A stretch of DNA of 5,219 bases from Phycisphaeraceae bacterium. Its GTDB lineage: Bacteria > Planctomycetota > Phycisphaerae > Phycisphaerales > Phycisphaeraceae. The stretch spans positions 1 to 5,219 of the forward strand of contig SKPT01000170.1 in NCBI GenBank assembly GCA_007119405.1, in the 5' to 3' direction. The notes under the pieces are model-generated. The model was not told the origin of the DNA. It was given only the letters and a program-made list of their open reading frames with translations, and made no database searches. Shown piece by piece: positions 1 through 5,200 of this stretch. The position numbers were made by a program, and so were the translations under genes. The first letter of the stretch is position 1, and each line of letters opens with the position of its first letter.

Positions 1-221
1 AGCAGCCCGGCCATCAGCAGCAGCGTGCCGGTGGCGATGCGGCGCAGCCAGGCGGCGTCGCTGAGGTGAAGCTCGTCGCTGCGCAGCGAGGGCTCCAGGT
101 CGGCGCCGCAGTGGGGGCAGTCGCCCTCGACGTCCACGCCGCGCAGGTTGTTGCCGCATTCGATGCAGCCCAGGTCCTGGGCGATGTGCTCGAAGGCGTC
201 GAGCAGGATGCGCCCTGTCAT
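1..221 (-). CDS. Zinc-ribbon membrane protein, N-terminal part (cut by window edge)
   Basis: Reading the complementary strand from the ATG at 221-219 gives 73 complete codons with no stop, running off the left edge. The visible protein has a short polar N-terminus, then a four-cysteine zinc ribbon with C19, C22, C35 and C38 (CIECGNNLRG and CPHCGADLEP), then an acidic linker and the start of a hydrophobic segment from about residue 62 (RRIATGTLLLMAGLL). It is a clear paralogue of the next gene upstream: over 52 residues starting at the first cysteine, 30 are identical without a gap. A possible ribosome site AGGA lies 11 bases before the start. By analogy with the paralogue I expect several membrane helices in the missing part. 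The function is unknown. Cytoplasmic zinc ribbons fused to membrane domains recur in planctomycetes, but that comes from general familiarity with the group, not from this sequence. Confidence 0.8.
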   Translation of the reverse strand, partial: MTGRILLDAFEHIAQDLGCIECGNNLRGVDVEGDCPHCGADLEPSLRSDELHLSDAAWLRRIATGTLLLMAGL

Positions 222-306
222 GGGGCGCGTTTTCCTGAGGGCGGGTTTGGCCGGTGAGCGCGCGATGGCGGGTTCCCCCTTCGTGGCGTGGCGGCGTTGC
301 AGTGTA

Positions 307-337
307 GGCCACGGCGGGCCCAGGCAGCGCCGTGGCC
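307..337 (-). terminator. Perfect 10-bp stem hairpin between the two zinc-ribbon genes
   Basis: GGCCACGGCG at 307-316 pairs exactly with CGCCGTGGCC at 328-337 around an 11-base loop. On the minus strand it begins 13 bases after the stop codon of the 290-residue gene and lies 86 bases before the start of the next, where a terminator or attenuator would be expected. No T-run follows on the minus strand (the next bases read TACACTGCAA), so it is not a classical intrinsic terminator. It could instead stabilise a 3' end or be a dispersed repeat. I see nothing else in the rest of the 128-bp gap. Confidence 0.45.
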
Positions 338-349
338 GGCGCTGGGGCT

Positions 350-1222
350 TCATGCCTCCTCGGCGTTGGCGGCGGCGGCGAACAGGGCGCGGTACTGGTT
401 CAGCAGCAGCAGGCCCCAGACGAGCATGACCAGCGTGAAGCCGAGCATGACCAGGGCGTAGGGGATGAGCAGGCAGCCGGCCCCGCCGAAGCCGAAGAGC
501 GTGAGCAAACCCGCGAGCGCCCACCACGTCAGCAGGGCCCAGCCATATTTCCAGGTGGACTGGGCCATCTGGTCCGCGCCGGCGCGGTGGGCCAGGCCGT
601 TGAACCACGCCAGCAGCAGCAGCGGCCCGGCGACGTAGGCCAGCAGCGACAACGCCGTCAACGTCAGCAGAAGCATCTCCAACGGGCCGCCGGTACGGAG
701 CCAGAAGCCGACCCAGGGCATGAGCATGCCGGCGAAGGCGAGCATCAGCACAATGCGGGCTGCCTGCCGCAGGGCGGTCTGGCGCCCGGCGTGGGGCTCG
801 GGGCTGGTCGCCAGCCACGCCCCGGCGATCGCCGCCGCGACGGTTGCCACGGTCAGCCCCACCCAGACCCAGCCGAGCACCGCGTTGCCCGCCATCATCG
901 CCACGCCGCCGAGCCCGCCGAGGATGGCCAAGACCCACTGCGCGGCCGTGACCGCCACGACGAGCATCAACAGCAGCGTGCCCACGCTCAGCCGGCGCAG
1001 CCACGCCGGATCGGCCACGTCCAGGGCCTCGCCGGCCAGCGAGGGCTCGACGTCGGCCCCGCACTCGCTGCATCGGCCGTAGGGGTCGAGCCCGCGCAGG
1101 TCGTAGCCGCACCCCCGGCAGGCGACGTGCTGGGCGATGCGCCCGGCGTCGTCGAGGCGCGTGCGCCCGACGCGAAGCTTGCGGCGCGTCAGGCCTTCAA
1201 AGTAGGAGTCGTTGATCGACAT
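350..1222 (-). CDS. Zinc-ribbon polytopic membrane protein, function unknown
   Basis: A 290-residue protein. After about 34 mostly basic and polar residues comes a four-cysteine zinc ribbon with C35, C38, C51 and C54 (CRGCGYDLRGL and CSECGADVEP). An acidic, tryptophan-containing linker ends in PAWLRR (72-77), and the rest is strongly hydrophobic. I count roughly six membrane segments, near 80-100, 103-138 (one or two), 157-175, 183-207, 227-247 and 249-274, followed by a short acidic tail. The ribbon probably sits in the cytoplasm before the first helix. No catalytic motif is visible. The start at 1222-1220 is the only ATG ahead of the ribbon, but it has no good Shine-Dalgarno sequence. Homology with the downstream paralogue begins only near residue 21, so a later start cannot be excluded. 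The gene is divergent from obg and in tandem with its paralogue. I do not recognise a named family and assign no function. Confidence 0.85.
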   Translation of the reverse strand: MSINDSYFEGLTRRKLRVGRTRLDDAGRIAQHVACRGCGYDLRGLDPYGRCSECGADVEPSLAGEALDVADPAWLRRLSVGTLLLMLVVAVTAAQWVLAILGGLGGVAMMAGNAVLGWVWVGLTVATVAAAIAGAWLATSPEPHAGRQTALRQAARIVLMLAFAGMLMPWVGFWLRTGGPLEMLLLTLTALSLLAYVAGPLLLLAWFNGLAHRAGADQMAQSTWKYGWALLTWWALAGLLTLFGFGGAGCLLIPYALVMLGFTLVMLVWGLLLLNQYRALFAAAANAEEA

Positions 1223-1305
1223 GGGGCCCCAATCATGCCCCGCACGGCCCGCATCGTAACATCGGCGATGTGGAACGCATGGCGCGCGGATGCACCCTCC
1301 CCCAT

Positions 1306-1324
1306 CCCCTCCCGGAGGGAGGGG
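1306..1324. repeat. GC-rich inverted repeat in the divergent intergenic region
   Basis: CCCCTCCC at 1306-1313 pairs with GGGAGGGG at 1317-1324 around the triplet GGA. The C-rich tract extends further left (from 1295) and the G-run further right (to 1326), giving a strongly strand-asymmetric block. It lies between the start codons of two divergent genes, where a terminator makes little sense. A dispersed intergenic repeat or a 5'-leader structure is more likely. Confidence 0.5.
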
Positions 1325-1346
1325 GGCCCAAGAGCGTCGCGGTCGT

Positions 1347-1352
1347 TATGAT
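1347..1352 (+). promoter_or_regulatory. Possible -10 element upstream of obg
   Basis: TATGAT matches the sigma-70-type -10 consensus at five of six positions and lies 33 bases before the obg start, just after the GC-rich hairpin. The expected -35 position (about 1324-1329, GGGCCC) bears no resemblance to TTGACA. On the opposite strand, TTGGCA (1375-1370) and CATAAC (1354-1349) with a 15-base spacer form an equally weak candidate for the divergent zinc-ribbon genes. Both are suggestions only. Confidence 0.2.
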
Positions 1353-1385
1353 CCGTGCCCCGCGTTGCCAACTTACGGACCCGCC

Positions 1386-2387
1386 ATGCTCGTCGACTCC
1401 GCCACCATCGAGGTTACCAGCGGCAAGGGCGGCGACGGGTGCGTCTCGTTCCGGCGCGAGAAGTACGTGCCCAAGGGCGGGCCGGACGGCGGCGACGGCG
1501 GCGACGGCGGCAGCGTGTGGCTGGTCGCCGACCCGCAGGTGGCGACGCTGCTGGACTTCGCCGGCCGACATCACTGGGAAGCGGGCAAGGGCCAGCCGGG
1601 CGGGCCGCGGTCGCGCCACGGGCGCAGTGGCGAGGACCTGGAGATCCACCTGCCGGCGGGGACGCTGGTGTACGAGGAAGAGACGGGCGAGCTGGTGGCC
1701 GACCTGGCCGCGCCGGGCGAGCGTCTGCTGATCGCCCGCGGGGGCAAGGGGGGCAAGGGCAACGAGCATTTCAAGAGCGCGACGAACCAGACGCCGCGGA
1801 CGGCGACGCCGGGCGAGCCGGCCGAGCAGCGTCGGCTTCGGCTGGAGCTGAAGCTGATCGCCGACGTGGGGCTGGTGGGCAAGCCCAACGCGGGCAAGAG
1901 CACGCTGCTGTCGCGGATCAGCCGGGCCCGGCCGCGGATCGCCGCGTACCCGTTCACGACGCTCGAGCCGCAGCTTGGCATCGCCGAGCTGCCCGGGCAT
2001 CGGCGTCTGGTGGTGGCGGACATCCCGGGGCTGATCGAGAACGCTCACGCCGGGCAGGGCCTGGGCACGCGATTTCTGCGTCACATCGAGCGGACGCGGG
2101 TGCTGGTGCACCTGATCGAGGTCGAGCCGGCGGACGGGTCGGACCCGGTGGAGAACCACCGGCTGGTGCGTCGGGAGCTGGAGGCGGCGACGCCGGCGTT
2201 GGCGGCCAAGCCGGAGCTGCTGGTATTGAGTAAGATGGACCTTGTCGGCGAGGCGGCGGATGGGGCCGCGGCCCGGAGGTTGATCGCCGAGGCGCTTGGC
2301 CGGGACGTGCTGGCCATCAGCGCCGCCACGGGTCAGGGGGTCGCCGAGCTGCTCGAGGCCGCGTGGCAGCAGGTCCAAAGCCAGTAG
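1386..2387 (+). CDS. obg: Obg family ribosome-assembly GTPase
   Basis: A 333-residue Obg/CgtA GTPase, a family that binds the large ribosomal subunit during its maturation and is usually essential. The start is set by homology: MLVDSATIEVTSGKGGDG is the typical Obg N-terminus. The reading frame stays open for 32 codons further upstream, but that part translates a GC-rich repeat. Residues 1 to about 158 form the glycine-rich Obg fold, including VSFRREKYVPKGGPDGG and ARGGKGGKGN. The G domain follows, with G1 GKPNAGKST (165-173), the PFTTLEPQLG switch, G3 DIPG (212-215), G4 SKMD (282-285) and G5 SAATG (312-316). G4 has Ser where Asn is usual, a tolerated variant. The protein ends right after the G domain, so the optional C-terminal OCT domain is absent. 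The Shine-Dalgarno is weak. The usual rplU-rpmA neighbours are not in view; coaX follows 32 bases downstream, probably in the same transcript. Confidence 0.96.
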   Translation: MLVDSATIEVTSGKGGDGCVSFRREKYVPKGGPDGGDGGDGGSVWLVADPQVATLLDFAGRHHWEAGKGQPGGPRSRHGRSGEDLEIHLPAGTLVYEEETGELVADLAAPGERLLIARGGKGGKGNEHFKSATNQTPRTATPGEPAEQRRLRLELKLIADVGLVGKPNAGKSTLLSRISRARPRIAAYPFTTLEPQLGIAELPGHRRLVVADIPGLIENAHAGQGLGTRFLRHIERTRVLVHLIEVEPADGSDPVENHRLVRRELEAATPALAAKPELLVLSKMDLVGEAADGAAARRLIAEALGRDVLAISAATGQGVAELLEAAWQQVQSQ

Positions 2388-2419
2388 CAGCCAGTTCCGC
2401 CAGTCGTCAAGGGCGTTCG

Positions 2420-3193
2420 ATGATCAAGGTCAACCTGCTGGCGGTGAGCGTGGGCAACACGCGGACCCGGCTCGGTGCGTTCGTCGGTGGGCAACTCGTC
2501 GAGACGGCGACGTTCGAGAACCGCCAGGAGAGCCAGATCGCCGAGGCGATGGACCACGCCTTCGCGCCGCTGCGCGAGAACGACGGCGCTCCGGTGCTCA
2601 TGAGCTCGGTCAACCCCTCGGCCGCCCGGCTGGTGGAGGCGTCGATCGCCAAGCACCTGCGGCGGACGGTCAAGCGCGTGGAGCGCGACCTGCCCATTCC
2701 CATCGGCCGCAAGCTCGACCCCGAGGCGATCGTCGGCGAGGACCGCCTGCTCAACGCCGCCGCGGCTTACGACGTGCTCAAGCAGGCGTGCGTCATCGTC
2801 GACGCCGGCACCGCCATCACGGTGGACATCGTCGATGGCCAGGGCACGTTCCACGGCGGGGCGATCGCCCCGGGCGCCCAGCTCCAGCTCGATGCGTTGC
2901 ACAACCGCACCGCTCAGCTTCCCGAGGTCGAGTTCGACCGGCCCGAGGAGCCGATCGGCCACAACACCTGTCAGGCGATGCGCTGCGGGGTGTTCTACGG
3001 CCTGCGGGGGATGGTGCGCGAGCTGGTCGAGGCCTACGCCGGGCAGGTCGGCGCCTACCCGCTGGTCGTCGCCACCGGCGGCGACAGCCCGCTGCTGTTC
3101 CGCGACTACGAGCTGATCGACCGCGTCGTGCCCGATCTGACGCTGACGGGGCTGGCGGTGACGTGGCGCACGGCGATGGAGCAGGAGAGTTAG
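2420..3193 (+). CDS. coaX: Type III pantothenate kinase (CoaX), with an altered first motif
   Basis: A 257-residue protein of normal length for CoaX, the cytoplasmic ASKHA-fold kinase that phosphorylates pantothenate with ATP in the first step of coenzyme A synthesis. The start is the ATG preceded by AAGGG (2409-2413) at a 6-base spacing; an upstream in-frame ATG at 2363 lies inside obg. Family features in order: VGNTRTRLG (11-19), GEDRLLNAAAAYD with D108 and R109, DAGTAITVD (from 128) carrying the expected catalytic Asp128, GGAIAPGAQLQLDAL, a Thr at 183 in the NTCQAMRCGVFYG motif, and VVATGGDSPLLF near the C-terminus. One position is odd: the first motif is normally D-x-G-N-T, but here it reads S10-V-G-N-T (codon AGC at 2447-2449). 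That Asp is part of the phosphate and metal site, so activity may be changed. All other motifs are intact, which argues against decay. Confidence 0.92.
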   Translation: MIKVNLLAVSVGNTRTRLGAFVGGQLVETATFENRQESQIAEAMDHAFAPLRENDGAPVLMSSVNPSAARLVEASIAKHLRRTVKRVERDLPIPIGRKLDPEAIVGEDRLLNAAAAYDVLKQACVIVDAGTAITVDIVDGQGTFHGGAIAPGAQLQLDALHNRTAQLPEVEFDRPEEPIGHNTCQAMRCGVFYGLRGMVRELVEAYAGQVGAYPLVVATGGDSPLLFRDYELIDRVVPDLTLTGLAVTWRTAMEQES

Positions 3194-3212
3194 TACCACA
3201 ACGCTAAAAAGC

Positions 3213-3339
3213 CACAGATGAACACAGATAAACACGGATAAGAACCAGGAATGGAGATCCCGACGGCCCTCGCGTTACCGGGGGTAGCGTCGCGGTGTCC
3301 AACACCCCGAAAATCTGTGTTCATCTGTGTTCATCTGTG
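3213..3339. repeat. Inverted repeat built from 10-bp units (CACAGATGAA type)
   Basis: Three tandem 10-bp units, CACAGATGAA, CACAGATAAA and CACGGATAAG, run from 3213 to 3242. The same units return in reverse complement at 3313-3339 (ATCTGTGTTC spacing). The arms 3213-3239 and 3313-3339 agree at 25 of 27 positions, the first 17 without interruption, and enclose a 73-bp spacer. A weaker outer pairing, TACCACAACG (3194-3203) with CGTTGGTA (3361-3368), suggests the element may extend further, with its left edge touching the coaX stop codon. The arms are conspicuously AT-richer than the surrounding genome. I recall this unit as a widespread dispersed repeat that yields spurious peptides such as FICVHLW. 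It encodes nothing I can support. Confidence 0.85.
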
Positions 3340-3373
3340 TCTCGCCTCTTCATCAGATAACGTTGGTAGTATT

Positions 3374-3459
3374 AGGCTCCGTCCGAAAAGTGGGGGCGAC
3401 GGCTTGCCCGTCGGGTCAAGCCGTCGCCCCCATGCTCCTGCGGTTTTCGGACGGAGCCT
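3374..3459. repeat. 86-bp compound hairpin element (REP/MITE-like)
   Basis: Two perfect 16-bp stems are nested. The outer arms are AGGCTCCGTCCGAAAA (3374-3389) and TTTTCGGACGGAGCCT (3444-3459). The inner arms are TGGGGGCGACGGCTTG (3391-3406) and CAAGCCGTCGCCCCCA (3417-3432). The tip CCC-GTC-GGG can pair for three more bases. The only breaks are one unpaired base on the left and an 11-base bulge (3433-3443) on the right. It lies 34 bp after the preceding inverted repeat and 106 bp before the next gene. No open reading frame or transposase is present, so if mobile it would depend on an enzyme encoded elsewhere. It may also terminate transcription from coaX. A 26-bp core at its tip recurs at 5174-5199 in inverted orientation. 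Confidence 0.85.
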
Positions 3460-3530
3460 GGCGCGGCGAAGGTCCGAGCACACTGCACCCTGTCGGGATG
3501 CTGTGTGGCACCCTTCCGATACGCGTTCCC

Positions 3531-3547
3531 GGGCGCTCGTAGCGCCC
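3531..3547 (+). promoter_or_regulatory. Small hairpin just upstream of a ribosome-binding site
   Basis: GGGCGCT (3531-3537) and AGCGCCC (3541-3547) form a 7-bp stem with a 3-base loop, ending 5 bases before the GGAG ribosome site (3553-3556) of the next gene. Such a placement could affect translation initiation, but in a genome this GC-rich a 7-bp stem may arise by chance. I see no convincing promoter in the rest of 3460-3565. Confidence 0.25.
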
Positions 3548-3565
3548 GTTGCGGAGACCATCGAG

Positions 3566-4012
3566 ATGACCGAATCCCCCGACAAGACGACGAAGGCGTT
3601 GCTGTCGATCCGCATCATCTGGGCGATGATGCTCGCCGGGCAGCTCGTGTTCCTGATCGTCGTGGTCACGCTGCTGGGCACCGGCTTCGTGGAGGGGCCG
3701 ACCGACCTGCACCCGGTGGCGGGCTACATTGGCCTGGGCGTGCTCGTCGTGGCGGCGCCCGCGGCCCACATCGCCCGCCAGCAGGTTTACAAGGCCAACT
3801 GGCAGGGCGAGGCGATCAGCCCGGGCGGCTACGCCAACGGCAACATCGTCCACCTGGCCATCCTGGAAGGCGCGGCCATCGTGAACCTGATCGCGGCGCT
3901 GATCTCCGGCTCGTGGGTGCCGGGGCTCATCAGCGCGCTGGTGGCGATGGCGATCCAGGCGGCGAGCTACCCCAACGGCCGGGCCATGCAGCCCAGCGCC
4001 GCGCAGCCGTGA
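3566..4012 (+). CDS. Four-helix membrane protein of unknown function
   Basis: A 148-residue protein starting at the ATG preceded by GGAG (3553-3556) with a 9-base spacing. The same frame is open back to 3251, but that stretch translates the two intergenic repeats, so the longer start is rejected. After a charged N-terminus ([10 protein letters not shown]) I see four hydrophobic segments near 15-38, 51-69, 94-113 and 117-134. Helices 2 and 3 are joined by a polar loop with [18 protein letters not shown]. Helix 3 carries an acidic residue, E101, in [13 protein letters not shown]. Small four-helix proteins with an L-E-G-A motif occur in several phyla, but I cannot name this family. The stop codon overlaps the start of the downstream GTPase gene (GTGA, 4009-4012), so the two are very likely translated together. 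That suggests a shared role, which is inference only. Confidence 0.85.
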   Translation: MTESPDKTTKALLSIRIIWAMMLAGQLVFLIVVVTLLGTGFVEGPTDLHPVAGYIGLGVLVVAAPAAHIARQQVYKANWQGEAISPGGYANGNIVHLAILEGAAIVNLIAALISGSWVPGLISALVAMAIQAASYPNGRAMQPSAAQP

Positions 4013-5103
4013 CGCCTGCCGCCGCCCGTCTGACCGCCGCGCTGCTCACCCCGCCCACCGCCGGGGCCATCGCCATCGTCCAGCTCGTCGGCCCCGGTGC
4101 CGGCGCGGCGCTGGTCCGGCTGACCGGGGAGCGGGATTGGCCCGCCGGCCGGCTGCGCCTGGTGCGCCTGGCGGGCATCGACGATGGGCTGGCGGTGCGG
4201 CTGGGTGACGAGCTGGTGCAACTGATGCCTCACGGCGGGCCGCGCATCATCGCCCGGCTGCTGGACCACCTCGCGGCGATGGGGGTGGAGGTGGTTGAGC
4301 GGCTCGGGTCGGAGGCGACCTACCCTGAGGCCGACTCGCCGCTTCAGGCCGATGCGCTGGCGACGCTGTCGCGTGCGGCGAGCCCGGCGGCGGTGGATCT
4401 GCTGCTGGCTCAGCCGGCGCTGTGGCGTGGGCAGGCGCTGCCCGGGGCGGGCAGCGAGGCGGCGCGCGCGATCCTGGCGCGCTCGGATGTGCTCGATCGG
4501 CTGGTCGAGCCGCCGACGGTGGTGGTGGTGGGCCGGCCCAACGTGGGCAAGAGCACGCTGACGAATCGCCTGCTCGGGCGGGCGGTGAGCGTGGTGGCGG
4601 ATCTGCCGGGCACGACGCGCGACTGGGTCGGGGCGACGGTCGAGCTGACGCCGGCGTCAGAGGCGGCGACGGTGGTGGCGGCGGTGGCGGTGCGGTGGCT
4701 TGACACGCCGGGCCTGCGCCGCGAGGCGGGGCAGGTGGAGTCGGCGGCCATCGCCGCGGCGCGGCAGGTGATCGCCGCTGCGGACGTGCTCGTGGCCATG
4801 CGCGACGTCGAGCTGGACTGGCCCGAGGCCAGCGACCTGCCGCGCCGGCCGGACCTGTACGTGATCAACAAGGTGGACCGCCGGCGGCAGGACGAGGCGC
4901 CGGATGGCCGGACGCCCGCCACCGCGCTGCCCATCAGCGGCGAGCACGGGCACAACGTGGCGGTGCTGGAGGATCGCGTCATCGCGGCGCTGGGCCTGGC
5001 ATCGCTGACGCCGCCGCCGCGCTGGGCCTTCTCGCCGACGCTGCGGGCGCTGCTGCGTGGCGATGAGGCGGTGGCGTGGGATCGCTACGCGGGGCGCTCG
5101 TAG
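4009..5103 (+). CDS. Short MnmE-like GTPase (TrmE family, C-terminal motif missing)
   Basis: A 364-residue GTPase starting at GTG inside the stop codon of the preceding gene, without its own clear ribosome site, so probably translated by coupling. The N-terminus ([24 protein letters not shown] at 75-78) matches the MnmE folate-binding domain. The G domain has G1 GRPNVGKST (175-183), including the K+-binding-type Asn178; G2 GTTRD (201-205); G3 DTPG (232-235); E244 at the position of the catalytic Glu of E. coli MnmE; and G4 NKVD (287-290). Canonical MnmE is about 450 residues, carries PGEF and AFLNGKxDL type motifs, and ends in C-x-G-K. Here those motifs are replaced or missing, and only about 50 residues follow G4's domain. 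With MnmG, MnmE modifies U34 of certain tRNAs. Lacking the Cys motif, this protein may have a different role, so I do not assign mnmE. Confidence 0.88.
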   Translation: MTPAAARLTAALLTPPTAGAIAIVQLVGPGAGAALVRLTGERDWPAGRLRLVRLAGIDDGLAVRLGDELVQLMPHGGPRIIARLLDHLAAMGVEVVERLGSEATYPEADSPLQADALATLSRAASPAAVDLLLAQPALWRGQALPGAGSEAARAILARSDVLDRLVEPPTVVVVGRPNVGKSTLTNRLLGRAVSVVADLPGTTRDWVGATVELTPASEAATVVAAVAVRWLDTPGLRREAGQVESAAIAAARQVIAAADVLVAMRDVELDWPEASDLPRRPDLYVINKVDRRRQDEAPDGRTPATALPISGEHGHNVAVLEDRVIAALGLASLTPPPRWAFSPTLRALLRGDEAVAWDRYAGRS

Positions 5104-5111
5104 CTGGGGTG

Positions 5112-5155
5112 GGTGCCACTGACAAGCGGAGTCCGCGGAGCTTGTCAGTGGCACC
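5112..5155 (+). terminator. Perfect 16-bp stem hairpin after the MnmE-like gene
   Basis: GGTGCCACTGACAAGC (5112-5127) pairs exactly with GCTTGTCAGTGGCACC (5140-5155) around a 12-base loop that contains the palindrome TCCGCGGA (5132-5139). It begins 8 bases after the stop codon, a natural place for a terminator or 3'-end stabiliser. No T-run follows, and such a long, perfect and elaborate stem also fits a dispersed hairpin repeat. Confidence 0.6.
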
Positions 5156-5166
5156 GGTGTCGAGCC

Positions 5167-5200
5167 GGGTGCCACGGCTTGACCCGAAGGGCAAGCCGTG
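5167..5200. repeat. Second hairpin repeat, sharing its core with the 86-bp element
   Basis: CACGGCTTG (5173-5181) pairs with CAAGCCGTG (5192-5200), and the tip CCC-GAA-GGG (5183-5191) pairs for three more bases with one bulged A. The reverse complement of 3399-3424 matches 5174-5199 at 25 of 26 positions. The element opens with GGGTGCCAC (5167-5175), a 9-base word that also opens the neighbouring hairpin at 5111-5119. The remaining bases to the window end (5201-5219) hold nothing recognisable, and the repeat cluster may continue beyond. Confidence 0.75.

Noticed and set aside
332..1351. Long plus-strand open frame (339 codons) opposite the zinc-ribbon gene
   Set aside because: It is rich in Gln, Arg, His and Pro with no domain, the usual antisense product of a GC-rich gene. 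The minus-strand frame has clear cysteine motifs and membrane helices.
1485..1515. GGCGGCGAC-type tandem repetition
   Set aside because: It encodes the glycine-rich loop conserved in all Obg proteins, so it is explained by the protein and not by a DNA repeat.
1233..2378. Minus-strand open frame (381 codons) covering obg
   Set aside because: Low-complexity Arg/Gln/Pro/His composition on the opposite strand of an unmistakable Obg gene; no homology or ribosome site.
2333..3235. Minus-strand open frame (300 codons) covering coaX
   Set aside because: Antisense shadow. Its N-terminus (MFICVHLW) is the translated 10-bp-unit repeat, and the rest mirrors coaX.
3213..3339. Possible CRISPR array
   Set aside because: The units are only 10 bp, contiguous without spacers, and turn into an inverted copy, which does not fit repeat-spacer architecture.
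3251..3565. Upstream extension of the four-helix membrane protein frame
   Set aside because: This part translates straight through both intergenic repeats and has no family resemblance; the start at 3566 has a good Shine-Dalgarno.
3505..4008. Upstream extension of the MnmE-like frame
   Set aside because: It runs in another frame over the membrane protein gene and gives Arg/Ala/Gly-rich sequence, while MnmE homology starts right after the GTG at 4009.
3531..5104. 13-bp direct repeat GGGCGCTCGTAGC at 3531-3543 and 5092-5104, flanking the membrane protein and GTPase genes
   Set aside because: It looked like a possible target-site duplication of a 1.5-kb insertion, but a 13-base match is not rare in GC-rich sequence of this length. 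One copy lies within coding sequence and there are no terminal repeats next to them.
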